Assembly (NCBI RefSeq): GCF_001894945.1
Contig: NZ_BCXE01000034.1
Span: 62,001-126,000 of the forward strand
Direction of reading: 5' to 3'
DNA length: 64,000 bases
Source of the DNA: Rhodococcus ruber NBRC 15591
GTDB lineage: Bacteria > Actinomycetota > Actinomycetes > Mycobacteriales > Mycobacteriaceae
Below are positions 46,094 to 55,472 of this stretch, piece after piece. The translations under genes were made by a program, and so were the position numbers. The notes under the pieces are model-generated. The model was given only the letters and a program-made list of their open reading frames with translations. It did not search any database and was not told the DNA's origin. Every line of letters begins with the position of its first letter. Positions within the stretch are counted from its first letter, which is position 1.

Positions 46094-47116
46094 CTACTTC
46101 TGGGCGGCGAGACCGACGGCGATCTCGATGAGTTGGTCTTCCTGGCCCCCGACGAGGTTGCGGCGGCCGGCCTCGATGAGGATCTCCGCGCCGGAGACCC
46201 CGTACCGATCGGCGTGGGTGGCGGCGTGCTTGAGGAAGCTCGAGTACACGCCGGCGTACCCCATCGTCAGCGACATCCGGTCGAGGAGGCACTCGCCGTC
46301 CATGATCGGCCGCACCACGTCCTCGGCGGCGTCGATGATCTTCAGGGTGTCGATACCCGTTCGGATACCGAGCTTCTCGGCGACGGCGACGAACGCTTCG
46401 ACGGGGGTGTTGCCCGCGCCGGCACCGAACCGGCGGGTGGAGCCGTCGATCTGCAGTGCGCCGGCACGCACCGCGAGCACCGAGTTCGCCACGCCGAGCC
46501 CCATGTTCTCGTGCCCGTGGAAACCGACCTGCGCGTCGTCGCCGAGCTCGGCGACGAGAGCCGCGACCCGGTCGGAGACTCCCTCGAGGACGAGGGCGCC
46601 GGCCGAGTCGACGACGTACACGCACTGGCAGCCGGCGTCGGCCATGATGCGCGCCTGCTTCGCGAGCACCTCGGGCGGCTGGCTGTGCGACATCATCAGG
46701 AATCCGACGGTCTCGAGACCGAGCTCGCGGGCCAGCCCGAAGTGCTGGGCGGAGATGTCGGCCTCGGTGCAGTGCGTGGCGATCCGGCAGATCGACGCGC
46801 CGTTGTCGGCGGCCTCGCGGATGTCCGAGCGGACCCCGAGCCCCGGCAGCATCAGGAACGCGATCTTCGCCTGCGTCGCGGTCTCGACGGCCGCCTTGAT
46901 GAGCTCCTGCTCGGGGGTGCGGCTGAAGCCGTAGTTGAACGACGAGCCGCCGAGGCCGTCGCCGTGGGTGACCTCGATGACGGGCACACCGGCGGCGTCG
47001 AGTGCACCGACGATCGAGCGCACGTCCTCGACGGTGAACTGGTGACGCTTGGCATGGGAGCCGTCACGCAACGACGAGTCCGTGATCCGGATGTCGAGAT
47101 CTGCGCTGTAGGGCAT
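46094..47116 (-). CDS. hsaF: 4-hydroxy-2-oxoacid aldolase
   Basis: 340-residue class II pyruvate aldolase of the DmpG/BphI type. The N-terminal [18 protein letters not shown] carries the metal-binding Asp and the catalytic His; [20 protein letters not shown] supplies the two metal His. It cleaves 4-hydroxy-2-oxohexanoate to pyruvate and propanal, which is channelled to HsaG, encoded next to it. Confidence 0.93.
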   Translation of the reverse strand: MPYSADLDIRITDSSLRDGSHAKRHQFTVEDVRSIVGALDAAGVPVIEVTHGDGLGGSSFNYGFSRTPEQELIKAAVETATQAKIAFLMLPGLGVRSDIREAADNGASICRIATHCTEADISAQHFGLARELGLETVGFLMMSHSQPPEVLAKQARIMADAGCQCVYVVDSAGALVLEGVSDRVAALVAELGDDAQVGFHGHENMGLGVANSVLAVRAGALQIDGSTRRFGAGAGNTPVEAFVAVAEKLGIRTGIDTLKIIDAAEDVVRPIMDGECLLDRMSLTMGYAGVYSSFLKHAATHADRYGVSGAEILIEAGRRNLVGGQEDQLIEIAVGLAAQK

Positions 47117-47155
47117 CGACTGTGTTCCTTCGAAAGTACGGTCTGCGGTGGGGTT

Positions 47156-48058
47156 CTACACGCGGGCGGTGAGCAGCTTGGCCGCGAAGCTCTCGCCCAC
47201 CTTCGTGGCGGCCGCGGTCATGATGTCGAGGTTGCCCGAGTACGGCGGCAGGAAGTCGCCGGCGCCCTCGACCTCGAGGAAGATCGCCACGCGGGCGCGT
47301 CCGCCGCTCATCGGGGTGGGGTCGTCGAACTGCGGCTCGGCGCGCAGGCGGTAGCCGGGGACGTAGCCCTGCACCGTGGCGACCACCTCGTGGATCGACG
47401 CGGCGATCGCGTCGCGGTCGGCGTCCTCGGGGATCGAGCAGAACACGGTGTCGCGCATGAGCATCGGCGGCTCGGCCGGGTTGAGGATGATGATGGCCTT
47501 GCCCTTGCGGGCGCCGCCGATCGTCTCGATGCCGCGGCTGGTGGTGATGGTGAACTCGTCGATGTTGGCGCGGGTTCCGGGGCCGGCCGACGGGGAGGCG
47601 ACGCTCGCGACGATCTCGGCGTACTCGACCTCGGTGACGCGGGAGACGGCGTGCACCATCGGGATCGTGGCCTGGCCGCCGCAGGTGATGAGGTTGACGT
47701 TCGGTGCGTCCTCGTGTTCGCCCATGTTCACGGCGGGCACGACGGCCGGCCCGAGGGCGGCCGGGGTGAGGTCGACGACCTGGATGCCGAGTTCGGCGTA
47801 GCGGGGTGCGTTCGCGCGGTGCACGTAGGCCGAGGTGGCCTCGAAGATCACGTCGGGCCGCTCGTCCTGGGCCAGCAGCCAGTCCACCCCCTCGTGGCTC
47901 GCGACCAGGCCCTCGGTCGCCGCGCGGGCGAGACCCTCGCTGCCGGGGTCGACACCGATCATCCACCGCGGCTCGATGACGTCCGAGCGCAGCAGTTTGT
48001 ACATCAGGTCGGTGCCGATGTTGCCCGGCCCGACGATCGCGGCGGTAGCCTTCGTCAC
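47156..48058 (-). CDS. hsaG: Acylating aldehyde dehydrogenase
   Basis: 300 residues of the DmpF/BphJ type: [20 protein letters not shown] (NAD), [19 protein letters not shown] with the catalytic Cys, and [11 protein letters not shown]. Makes propionyl-CoA from propanal, NAD and CoA, in complex with HsaF. GTG start. Spacing of 12 to 40 bp to both neighbours. Confidence 0.93.
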   Translation of the reverse strand: MTKATAAIVGPGNIGTDLMYKLLRSDVIEPRWMIGVDPGSEGLARAATEGLVASHEGVDWLLAQDERPDVIFEATSAYVHRANAPRYAELGIQVVDLTPAALGPAVVPAVNMGEHEDAPNVNLITCGGQATIPMVHAVSRVTEVEYAEIVASVASPSAGPGTRANIDEFTITTSRGIETIGGARKGKAIIILNPAEPPMLMRDTVFCSIPEDADRDAIAASIHEVVATVQGYVPGYRLRAEPQFDDPTPMSGGRARVAIFLEVEGAGDFLPPYSGNLDIMTAAATKVGESFAAKLLTARV

Positions 48059-48070
48059 TGGTGCACTTCC

Positions 48071-48856
48071 TTACTTGAATTCTACTGAGACAGAGCCGAT
48101 GTCGCTGAAATCAGCGCGGAAGACGTCGCCCGGGCGGGCATCGACGGCGCGGGTGCACGAGCCGGGCAGGATCACGTGCCCGGCCTCGAGCCGCACCCCG
48201 AAGCTCGCCACCTTGCGGGCCAGCCACGCGACGGCACGGGTCGGGTCGCCCAGTACCGCCGCCGCCTCGCCGCGCGCGATCTCCTCGTCGCCCTGGTACA
48301 GCACCGCCGAGATCGCTCCGATGTCGACCCGGTCCGGTTCGATGCGGCCCGCCCCGAGGATCACTCCCGCGGACGAGGCGTTGTCGGCGATCGTGTCCGC
48401 CAACCCGATCCGCCAGTCCACGATGCGCGAGTCGATGAGTTCGATGCTCGGGACGATGTACTCGGTCGCCCGGAGCACGTCCGCCTCGGTGCAGTCCTCG
48501 CCGGGGAGGGTCTCGCCGAGGACGTAGCCGATCTCGACCTCGATGCGCGGGTAGCAGAACTGCGCCGTGTCGATGGGCTCGTCCTCGGCGTACACCATCG
48601 TCGAGAGCAGGTGTCCGTAGTCGGGCTCGTCCACGCCCATCATCTTCTGCATGACCTCGGACGACAGGCCGACCTTGTGGCCGTAGACGGTGGCGCCCGC
48701 CTCGAGCCGGCGGCGGATGTTGATCAGCTGGATCTCGTACGAATCCACCACGTCGATGTCGGGGAAGGTCTCCGTCAGCGGGGCGATCGCGGCGCGGTCG
48801 CGCTCGGCGGCCCACAGAAGATCGGCGGCGGCGAGTCGCCGGGAACCGTCGAGCAT
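48071..48856 (-). CDS. hsaE: 2-hydroxydienoate hydratase
   Basis: 261 residues of the MhpD/DmpE fumarylacetoacetase-like fold: GYGHLLSTMV-type region (YGHLLSTMVYAEDEPID), YPRIEVEIGYVLGETLPGED with metal-binding Glu, and the C-terminal HVILPGSCTRAVDARPGDV. Hydrates 2-hydroxyhexa-2,4-dienoate from HsaD for the HsaF aldolase. A perfect cluster operator lies 95 bp upstream, inside the operon, so an internal promoter is likely. Confidence 0.92.
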   Translation of the reverse strand: MLDGSRRLAAADLLWAAERDRAAIAPLTETFPDIDVVDSYEIQLINIRRRLEAGATVYGHKVGLSSEVMQKMMGVDEPDYGHLLSTMVYAEDEPIDTAQFCYPRIEVEIGYVLGETLPGEDCTEADVLRATEYIVPSIELIDSRIVDWRIGLADTIADNASSAGVILGAGRIEPDRVDIGAISAVLYQGDEEIARGEAAAVLGDPTRAVAWLARKVASFGVRLEAGHVILPGSCTRAVDARPGDVFRADFSDIGSVSVEFK

Positions 48857-48950
48857 CGTGCACTCCTGGAACTGGTCGATGATCCGCGCGTCGTCGCGCC
48901 GATCGGTTGTCTCGAAGGTGGCATATGCGCAGGTGGGAGGACGGAAGTCT

Positions 48951-48965
48951 TCCCGCTCAGCGGGA
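48951..48965. promoter_or_regulatory. Cluster operator, perfect 15-bp palindrome
   Basis: TCCCGCTCAGCGGGA between hsaD and hsaE; best example of the repeated motif, with the site at 15391-15405. Confidence 0.65.
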
Positions 48966-48972
48966 TCGTGGG

Positions 48973-49842
48973 CTAGCTGCGATCGTCGTCGCGCAGCAGG
49001 AACGCGAGGACCGCCGACAGCCACGCGTCGCGGGCTTCGATCATCGTCCAGTGCCCGCACTTCGGGAACGTGTGCAGCTCGCAGTTCGGGATGTCGCGCA
49101 TGGGCAGCATCGCCATGTCCACGGGGCTGACCCGGTCGTCGCGGCCCCACGTCAGCAGGGTGGGCGCGGTGATCTTGTGCAGCTGCGCCCAGTACGGGGT
49201 GACGTTCGAGGCGGCCGCCGCGGCGGCGCCGGCGGCGAACGCCTTCGAGCTGTACATCCGGCGGGCGATCTCGAGGGTCTTCGGTTCGGTGGCGAGCGCC
49301 CAGCGTTCCTCGACGAGCTGGTCGGTGACCACGGCGGGGTCGTAGACCATGGACTGCAGCCAGCGGACGAGGCCCTCGCGGGTGGGGTTGTCGGTGAACT
49401 CCATGAGCAGCTTGATGCCCTCGCCCGGTCCGGGCGCGAAGACGTTCTTGCCCATCCCGCCGATCGTGACGAGCCTGCGCACGCGGTGCGGCTCGTCGAT
49501 GGCGACCTTGGCGGCGACGATCCCGCCCATCGAGTTGCCGACCATGTCCACCGCACCGAGACCGAGGCCGTCGAGGAAGGTGCCCACGGCCCCCTGCGCC
49601 ATCGCCATCGGATGGCCGTCGCCGGGGTCGCTGACGCCGAAACCGGGAAACTCGAGCACCAGGCAGCGGAAGTGCCGCGCGAAGTCGGCGAGGACGCCGC
49701 GGTAGTTGCGCCACCCCGTCACCCCCGGGCCGGAGCCGTGCAGCAGCAGCAGCGGCGGTCCGTCGCCGGCCTCGTGGTAGCGCAGCACACCCTGATCGGT
49801 GGGAAGTTCCTTCAGGGTCCCCTCGTAGCTCACTTCGGTCAT
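48973..49842 (-). CDS. hsaD: 4,9-DSHA C-C bond hydrolase
   Basis: 289-residue alpha/beta hydrolase, meta-cleavage product type. LLLHGSGPGVTGWRNYRGVL (oxyanion loop), nucleophile in MVGNSMGGIVAAKV, Asp in TWGRDDRVSP, His in PKCGHWTMIEA. It splits the ring-A cleavage product into the dienoate used by HsaE and the bicyclic DOHNAA propanoate. ATG 49842 has AGGGA before it. Divergent from hsaB over 240 bp with two operator-like sites. Confidence 0.92.
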   Translation of the reverse strand: MTEVSYEGTLKELPTDQGVLRYHEAGDGPPLLLLHGSGPGVTGWRNYRGVLADFARHFRCLVLEFPGFGVSDPGDGHPMAMAQGAVGTFLDGLGLGAVDMVGNSMGGIVAAKVAIDEPHRVRRLVTIGGMGKNVFAPGPGEGIKLLMEFTDNPTREGLVRWLQSMVYDPAVVTDQLVEERWALATEPKTLEIARRMYSSKAFAAGAAAAAASNVTPYWAQLHKITAPTLLTWGRDDRVSPVDMAMLPMRDIPNCELHTFPKCGHWTMIEARDAWLSAVLAFLLRDDDRS

Positions 49843-49930
49843 CGTCGTCCCTGTTCGTCGCCGTGGTGCCGGGCACACCGCCCATTCGAACCGCAGGCTG
49901 CCAGCCCTGATCGACGACGGCCATACACCA

Positions 49931-49945
49931 TCCCGTTCAGCGAGA
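49931..49945. promoter_or_regulatory. Cluster operator (13/15)
   Basis: TCCCGTTCAGCGAGA, 89 bp upstream of hsaD; one of a pair in the hsaD-hsaB intergenic region. Confidence 0.5.
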
Positions 49946-49979
49946 TCACCGCTCGGTCGACGGCGGCGCCGCCGACCCC

Positions 49980-49994
49980 GTCCGCTCAGCGGGA
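49980..49994. promoter_or_regulatory. Cluster operator (13/15)
   Basis: GTCCGCTCAGCGGGA, 90 bp upstream of hsaB. Its distance from hsaB equals that of its partner site from hsaD, as expected for one site per divergent promoter. Confidence 0.55.
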
Positions 49995-50083
49995 CGCTCG
50001 CTCGGACCGCCCCGGCCCTGACCTAGCGTCGCCCATCGACCAGTGATCACGCCGATCCGTCCCCACGACCCGGAGGTGGACTC

Positions 50084-50611
50084 ATGCCCCTCGAGACGAC
50101 GACCCTCGCACCATCGACAGCCGACGCGCCCAGCCCGGAGGACATGCGCCGGGTGATGGGACAGTTCGCCACCGGGGTCACGGTGGTGACGGGACTGGAC
50201 GACGAGGGCCCGGTGGGGTTCGCGTGCCAGTCGTTCGCCTCGGCGTCGCTCGAGCCGCCGCTCATCCTGTTCTGCGCCGACCACCGCGGCCGCGCGTGGC
50301 CCCGGATCCGGGCGACGGGGCGGTTCAGCGTCAACGTGCTCCGCGAGGACCAGTCCGACCTGTGCGCCCGGTTCGGCTCGAGCCGGGGGCGCAAGTACGA
50401 GGATCTTGCCTGGGAGGTGTCCCGCTGGGGAACGCCGGCGCTGCCGGACGTGCTGATGCGCGTGCACGCGCAGGTGCACGACGTCCACGTCGCCGGCGAC
50501 CACGACGTGATCATCGGCCGGGTGCTGGAGCTGGACACCGTGTGCGAGGAGCGTCCCATGGTGTTCTTCCGGGGCCGGTTCGGGATCGAGAGCCCGGCGC
50601 CGGTGGTCTGA
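50084..50611 (+). CDS. hsaB: Flavin reductase of the HsaAB hydroxylase
   Basis: 175-residue FMN-binding split-barrel flavin:NADH reductase: MRRVMGQFATGVTVVTGLDD, SLEPPLILFCADHRGRAWPR, GRFSVNVLREDQSDLCARFG. Supplies reduced flavin to HsaA and possibly to the second HsaA-like protein. GGAGGTGG precedes the ATG. It is transcribed away from the rest of the hsa genes. Confidence 0.9.
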   Translation: MPLETTTLAPSTADAPSPEDMRRVMGQFATGVTVVTGLDDEGPVGFACQSFASASLEPPLILFCADHRGRAWPRIRATGRFSVNVLREDQSDLCARFGSSRGRKYEDLAWEVSRWGTPALPDVLMRVHAQVHDVHVAGDHDVIIGRVLELDTVCEERPMVFFRGRFGIESPAPVV

Positions 50612-50691
50612 CCGGGCCCGTCGCCGGGCACAGACCCACCGTCGCCGATACCGTGCATGCCGGCACCACCGCCCGCCACACGGAGACACGC

Positions 50692-51201
50692 ATGCCGGTA
50701 CCGCACACCAAGGACGAGTTGCTGCACGCCCTCGCCGACACGTACGGCGCGCTCACGCGCGAGCTGCAGCGTGTGCCTGCCGAACGGGCCCGGGAGGCGT
50801 CGCTGCCCGGGCACCGCGCCGGAACCCGGATGAGCCCGGCCGATCTGGTGGCGTACCTGATCGGATGGAGCGAACTGGTCGTTTCGTGGCACGACGACCG
50901 CGCTCGCGGCATCGACCCGCACCTCCCGGCACCGGGATTCACCTGGAACCGACTCGGCCCGCTGGCGCAGAAGTTCTACCGCGATCATGCCGACGTACCG
51001 TGGCCGCAGCTGCTGCAGCGGCTCGATGCCGCCCACGACCGCATCGTTGCCCTGGTGCGCGGGCTCGACAACGACGAACTCTACGGCGCGCCCTGGTATC
51101 GCACGTACACCGCGGGACGGATGATCCAGCTCAACACCTCCTCCCCGTACACCAACGCCCGGCGCCGCCTCCGCACCTGGCTACGCGCCGAGGGCCTGTG
51201 A
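50692..51201 (+). CDS. ClbS/DfsB-family four-helix-bundle protein
   Basis: 169 residues: TKDELLHALADTYGALTREL at the start, SPADLVAYLIGWSELVVSWH, FTWNRLGPLAQKFYRDHADV and the end WYRTYTAGRMIQLNTSSPYT. This is the DUF1706/ClbS-DfsB family; ClbS hydrolyses the colibactin cyclopropane, but most members have no known task. GGAG before the ATG. It follows hsaB by 80 bp and might share its transcript; a link to steroids is not implied. Confidence 0.75.
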   Translation: MPVPHTKDELLHALADTYGALTRELQRVPAERAREASLPGHRAGTRMSPADLVAYLIGWSELVVSWHDDRARGIDPHLPAPGFTWNRLGPLAQKFYRDHADVPWPQLLQRLDAAHDRIVALVRGLDNDELYGAPWYRTYTAGRMIQLNTSSPYTNARRRLRTWLRAEGL

Positions 51202-51474
51202 GCCGCCCGCCGTCGCCGGCCGGGTGATCACTCCTCGCCGAGCTCCTCGGTGACGTCGCGGACGGCCCGGTCGCTCGCGTGCCATTTCCCCGGTTCGGTA
51301 GCACCCGGGACAACACCGGATGCGTGCCCACGACCGGCGAGGTCCGGTCCATGCAGGACAACAGCGACCTTTCGATACCACGGGTCGACCGCGGCTCTGC
51401 GGCAAGAACATGTCGAGATCCCGGACCCGTCTCCGTCCCAGCATCGGCACGACGACACTCGGAGGATGGGTCCC

Positions 51475-51915
51475 ATGGCACACGTGAAACGTTTCGACCA
51501 CATCGGCATCACCGTCGCGGACCTCGAGTCGGTGACGGCGTTCTTCGTCGGACTGGGTCTCGAGGTGGAGGGCACCGGATCCGTGGAGGGCGAGTTCGTG
51601 GAGACCGTCTGCGGCATCCCCGGCGCGCACTGTGAGATCGCCGTGCTCCGGCCGCCCGACGGAGGGACCCGGCTGGAGCTCGCGACCTTCGTCACGCCCG
51701 ACCACGGGCCCGGATCACCCACGGCGATGCCCAACGAGCTCGGGCTGCGCAACGTGTCCTTCGAGGTCGACGACCTCCAGGCGGCCGTCGACGCGGTGGC
51801 TGCGGACGGTTACGGGCTCGTCGGCGGCATCGGCGAGTACGAGAACAGCGTGCGGATGGCCTACGTGCGTGGACCCGAAGGGATCATCGTGTCGCTCTTC
51901 GAGCAGATCGGCTGA
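51475..51915 (+). CDS. Vicinal-oxygen-chelate (glyoxalase-like) protein
   Basis: 146-residue single VOC unit pair: KRFDHIGITVADLESVTAFF then LRNVSFEVDDLQAAVDAVAA and GPEGIIVSLFEQIG. The metal-site positions His (FDHIG) and Glu (TRLELATF) are present. Substrate unknown; lyase, epimerase and resistance proteins share the fold. ATG 51475 after GGAGGA; a second in-frame ATG lies at 51466. The 273 bp before it show nothing I can name. Confidence 0.75.
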   Translation: MAHVKRFDHIGITVADLESVTAFFVGLGLEVEGTGSVEGEFVETVCGIPGAHCEIAVLRPPDGGTRLELATFVTPDHGPGSPTAMPNELGLRNVSFEVDDLQAAVDAVAADGYGLVGGIGEYENSVRMAYVRGPEGIIVSLFEQIG

Positions 51916-52156
51916 CGCGCGGGCGCCGTTGCCCGCGTGCCGATCCGTTGCCCGGGTCGCGGCGGTAGTTCCGAGAATGCCCTTCTGCAGCAGTCCCGTA
52001 CGACGATCGACGACGGTCCCGCTCGGCCGATGACGTAAACGTCGGTCTTCGTCCACGCCCGAACGCCTGGGCGGGGACACTTGCTTGCGCCCAGAGCCTT
52101 CCCGTGCCATCCTCGATAACCATGACTACAGGAAAGGCGGCCACCGCCACCATCCG

Positions 52157-53299
52157 GTGAGCGCCGTGCCGATCTCATCAGCGGTTCCGCACCGCACCCT
52201 GTCCACCGGAATCACCGATCCGCACGCCCTTGCCGCCGCCGCGTCCGCCCGGCGCGACCATTGGCTCGCGCAAGGACTGTGTACGAGGCCTTCCGACCAG
52301 CCCGCCGCGGAATCCGCCGTCGCAGAGCTCTACCGACGAGCGGGATTCGACGAACCGGAGTTCGTCTGGGTCCCCTCTCCCCCAGCGGCACTGCAGTCGA
52401 TTGCCGACGAAGGCCTCTCGGTCCCCCCGCTGCGCTTCGGAAAGCCGGCACACCCTTCGGCGGGGATCGCCGCACTCTGGTCCGCGTCCCGTGACCGGAT
52501 GGACGCCCGCACACCTCGGCGGCAGGACCCGCTCCTTCGTGCGGCCGTGTGGGATTCGTTGCGGACGTCTCTGTACGTCGGTGTCGCGACGGCGATACGC
52601 ACACTGTGGCCGCGCCCGACTCCCGGTGTCACCTGGTACGGGCAACAGGAGGCACATCGGGTCGCGTACTACGACACGGTCCGACGCTTCGGCCTCGCGA
52701 GCTTCGAGTCGCGCGACGACGACCTCCTCGATCTTCAGGCCGCACTGGTCCGCGCCACCGGGTGGTGGTGGGCGTTCGGCGGAGTCTGCGTCATGGCCGA
52801 ACGGCCTACCGCACTACACACCGAACCCACACCCGAGGGCGTCCACAACGAACGCCGCTTACACCACCCCGATCGTCCGGCACTCGAATTCTCGGACGGC
52901 AGCCATGTTTTCGTGCATCACGGCACCATCGTTCCCGATTGGGTCGTCCTCGATCCCACCGTCGAGCGGATCAACGACGAGCGCAATATCGAGGTCCGCC
53001 GATGCGCCATCGAGCGAATCGGCTGGGACAGGTACATCGACATGGCTGCGCTCGCACTCGTGGACCGTGCCGACGATCCGGGAAACCCGGGATGCACGCT
53101 CGGACTGTATGCATCCCCGACCGGTTGGGGTCGGCACGGCCGGATCCTGCTCGTCGTCAACGGTTCCGCCGAACGCGACGGGCAACGGCGCCGGTACGGC
53201 CTGCACGTCCCCGATTGGGTTCCCTCCGCACTGGACGCCGCGGGCTGGACCTACGGCATCAGCGGTACCGACTATGCCCAACTCGTTCGCCGAACCTGA
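52157..53299 (+). CDS. DUF6745-like protein, unknown function
   Basis: About 380 residues. The C-terminal half (HPDRPALEFSDGSHVFVHHG, then VPDWVVLDPTVERINDERNI, EVRRCAIERIGWDRYIDMAA) fits the DUF6745 pattern as I remember it. No catalytic motif is visible and the protein looks soluble. The start is uncertain: GTG 52157 overlaps the stop of a possible 12-codon leader ORF (ATG 52121), and the frame is open further upstream to 52085. Its codon use is slightly less GC-biased than the catabolic genes. It is followed after 19 bp by an unrecognised gene, a likely two-gene unit. Confidence 0.7.
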   Translation: MSAVPISSAVPHRTLSTGITDPHALAAAASARRDHWLAQGLCTRPSDQPAAESAVAELYRRAGFDEPEFVWVPSPPAALQSIADEGLSVPPLRFGKPAHPSAGIAALWSASRDRMDARTPRRQDPLLRAAVWDSLRTSLYVGVATAIRTLWPRPTPGVTWYGQQEAHRVAYYDTVRRFGLASFESRDDDLLDLQAALVRATGWWWAFGGVCVMAERPTALHTEPTPEGVHNERRLHHPDRPALEFSDGSHVFVHHGTIVPDWVVLDPTVERINDERNIEVRRCAIERIGWDRYIDMAALALVDRADDPGNPGCTLGLYASPTGWGRHGRILLVVNGSAERDGQRRRYGLHVPDWVPSALDAAGWTYGISGTDYAQLVRRT

Positions 53300-53318
53300 A
53301 CTCCACCAAGGTGATCCC

Positions 53319-53786
53319 ATGCATTCCGAACTCGCACTGTCCGAACTCACACTGTCCGATCTCACGACTCTCAGCGGGTTGGACGTCCTCGACCACCTGG
53401 ACCGGGAGGTCACCGTCCCGGTGACCGGTGGTCTCCAGGCTCAAGGCGATCTGATCGTCATCCCCTACCCGGTGGTCGGTGCCGCCGTCGAACGCACACC
53501 GTGGGCGCGCTCCCTCCGGGTGCCACGGTCGGGAGTGGAGTTGCTGCGGAGCGCCGCCGGCGGCAACCCGCACTCCCTCGTCGCCGACGAGGGCACCTGC
53601 ACGTGGACGACCCCCGTCCGGGACACCATGGGTCTCGCTCTGGGCATCGTCGAGACCACCGGGACGGCGTATCTTCTTCACCCCGAGCACGGGGCGACGG
53701 GGATCGCTCCGGGTTGCTACGTGATCCGTCGACAACGCGAGCACGGCGCAGGACGGTACGGGTCGGCGCGACTGGTCGCCGATTGA
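53319..53786 (+). CDS. Unrecognised partner of the DUF6745-like gene
   Basis: 155 residues, MHSELALSELTLSDLTTLSG at the start, then beta-rich segments (REVTVPVTGGLQAQGDLIVI; GTAYLLHPEHGATGIAPGCY) ending VIRRQREHGAGRYGSARLVAD. The N-terminus repeats the ELxLSxLT pattern three times. No family recognised. ATG 53319 lies 19 bp after the DUF6745 stop with AAGGTGA before it, so co-translation is likely. Confidence 0.7.
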   Translation: MHSELALSELTLSDLTTLSGLDVLDHLDREVTVPVTGGLQAQGDLIVIPYPVVGAAVERTPWARSLRVPRSGVELLRSAAGGNPHSLVADEGTCTWTTPVRDTMGLALGIVETTGTAYLLHPEHGATGIAPGCYVIRRQREHGAGRYGSARLVAD

Positions 53787-53877
53787 CCTGTACACGTCGC
53801 TCGATCGACGTCGCCGACCTGACGCGTCGCCGGTCCGCGCGGTCCGGAGGTGTGGCGAGCTCGCGGCGGTAGTCTCG

Positions 53878-54102
53878 GTGATCGTGATGGTGACCGGGAG
53901 CGTGGTCGCAGACGCCGGATGGGGCGAGTGCGTCCGCACCGGCACGCAGTGTCTGCCAGGGTTCGACCTGCTGGTGGCCGCATGGGCGGCGGCGGGAGTG
54001 TTCGTGCTGGTGTGGCTGGCCGCGGCATCGGCGGCCACCGTCGACGTCGCCGGCCTGCCGACTGGTGCAGGTCGCAACCGGAGGATTCCGACCGGATCAT
54101 GA
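53878..54102 (+). CDS. Possible small two-helix membrane protein
   Basis: Up to 74 residues from GTG 53878: a hydrophobic stretch (VIVMVTGSVVADA), a short loop with two cysteines (WGECVRTGTQCLPGF), a second membrane segment (DLLVAAWAAAGVFVLVWLAA) and a basic tail. The frame is open upstream without a clear start or ribosome site. It may be a real small gene or chance. Confidence 0.35.
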   Translation: MIVMVTGSVVADAGWGECVRTGTQCLPGFDLLVAAWAAAGVFVLVWLAAASAATVDVAGLPTGAGRNRRIPTGS

Positions 54103-54112
54103 GAATCCCACA

Positions 54113-54145
54113 CTGTGTCGACAAGGCTGTGTCGACATGACACAG
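54113..54145. repeat. Direct and inverted CTGTGTC repeats
   Basis: CTGTGTCGACA occurs twice (54113-54123 and 54127-54137), and the second copy forms a perfect 7-bp inverted repeat CTGTGTC-GACAT-GACACAG (54127-54145). It lies just past the 3' end of the acetyltransferase gene. Operator or terminator are both possible. Confidence 0.5.
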
Positions 54146-54158
54146 GGCAGCTCTCGAT

Positions 54159-55364
54159 TCAGAAGTGCCAGCCCAGTGTTGCGGGGCGGGCGACGTCGAA
54201 TGCGCGGTCCAGGCCGGCGATGTCACCGGCGCTGTGCGCCTCCACCCGGCCGGCGGCGGCAAACGTGCGGGCCTTGTGCGCGCCGAGGTACAACGCGGAC
54301 AGCGCGTCCAGGTCCAGCGTGATCACCGGCGCCGCGTCGGTGCGGACGCACCGGGCCCGGCCGTTGCGGACCGTCAGCGCGAAAGTGGCCCCGGCGCTGC
54401 GGAACGGGTCACGGACCGCCAGCACGGTGTCCAGGTCGGCGGCATAGTCGCGGGCGGTCAACGCGGCCGGCACGTCCATGATCCGCAGCCACAATTCGTC
54501 CACCCGGGCGGTCGTGCGCGGCAGGCGGTAGTCGGTCAGCAGCAGGCGCAGCGGATCGTCGGGATGCTGGACGGCTTCGATGCGGTGGGTCAGGTCCAGT
54601 CCGCACAGGGTGCGCCACAGCGCGGCGTGGGCGTCGTCGGTGATCGCGACCAGCTCCTCGACCACCGCGACCGGCTCGGCGTCGGATCCCTTGCGGCGGA
54701 AGGTGGCGTACCCGTCGGGGTGAACGAGGAAGAACAGCGCCGAGGCGCCGTCGCGGCGCTCCTCGGGATCGGCAAAAGTGTAGTCCCACTCGGCTTTCGG
54801 ACGGGCCTGCGCTCCCGGCGTGCACAGCCGCCACCGGTCGTACAGTTCCGGCAACCGGACCGCCGCCGTCGCAGCGTCGGCAAGGACCACCCCGCCGGGA
54901 TCGGGGGCGTCCTCGCGGAAGCGGGCGAAGCGCCGATCGACGGTGACCTCGGTGGCGACGGTGGCCGGACCGTATCCGAAACGCCCGTAGATGCCGGCGT
55001 CGCTGGCGGTCAAGGCGGCCAGCGGTGCCCCGGTCGCCTCCATCCGGCGGTGCAGCTCGGTGAACATCGACCGCAGCACGCCGCGGCGACGGTGCGTGGG
55101 AGCGACCGAAACCCAGCTGACACCACATGCCGGGACCTGGTGCCCGCCGGGCACAGTGATCTCCATGTCCAGATACAGCGCCTGACCGATCGGCGCGCCC
55201 CGCTCGGTCGCCACCACGATGTTCTCCGTGCGGAACATCGGACGAAGCAGTGTCCGATCGGCATCGATGGGGTGATACCCGAACGCCACCGAGTCGAGCA
55301 ACTCCAGGGCCGGCCAGTCGTCGTCGGTGGCGGTACGGATGGTGAGGGCGTCGTGCACGGTCAT
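54159..55364 (-). CDS. Eis-like GNAT N-acetyltransferase
   Basis: 401 residues. N-terminal GNAT domain with VSWVSVAPTHRRRGVLRSMF (acetyl-CoA loop), a second GNAT-like domain and a C-terminal SCP2-like part ending LGWHF; Eis uses its C-terminal carboxylate as a catalytic group and ends similarly. Eis proteins acetylate amines of aminoglycosides, peptides or proteins. It follows the ABC transporter genes on the same strand after 108 bp, so it may modify the operon's amine product or be independent. Confidence 0.82.
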   Translation of the reverse strand: MTVHDALTIRTATDDDWPALELLDSVAFGYHPIDADRTLLRPMFRTENIVVATERGAPIGQALYLDMEITVPGGHQVPACGVSWVSVAPTHRRRGVLRSMFTELHRRMEATGAPLAALTASDAGIYGRFGYGPATVATEVTVDRRFARFREDAPDPGGVVLADAATAAVRLPELYDRWRLCTPGAQARPKAEWDYTFADPEERRDGASALFFLVHPDGYATFRRKGSDAEPVAVVEELVAITDDAHAALWRTLCGLDLTHRIEAVQHPDDPLRLLLTDYRLPRTTARVDELWLRIMDVPAALTARDYAADLDTVLAVRDPFRSAGATFALTVRNGRARCVRTDAAPVITLDLDALSALYLGAHKARTFAAAGRVEAHSAGDIAGLDRAFDVARPATLGWHF

Positions 55365-55472
55365 GTCCGAGAGACTGACACAACCGGCCCCTCGAACGCG
55401 AGTGATTTGTCCGGTTCGGGCTCGGTGCGGAGACAGCCGCGTTTCCTCGGCGACGGACGCGGCGAGGCGCGC

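Noticed and set aside
52085-52156. N-terminal extension of the DUF6745-like protein to 52085
   Set aside because: The extension starts with a rare codon, has no ribosome site and reads like non-coding sequence; GTG 52157 overlapping the leader stop is more likely.
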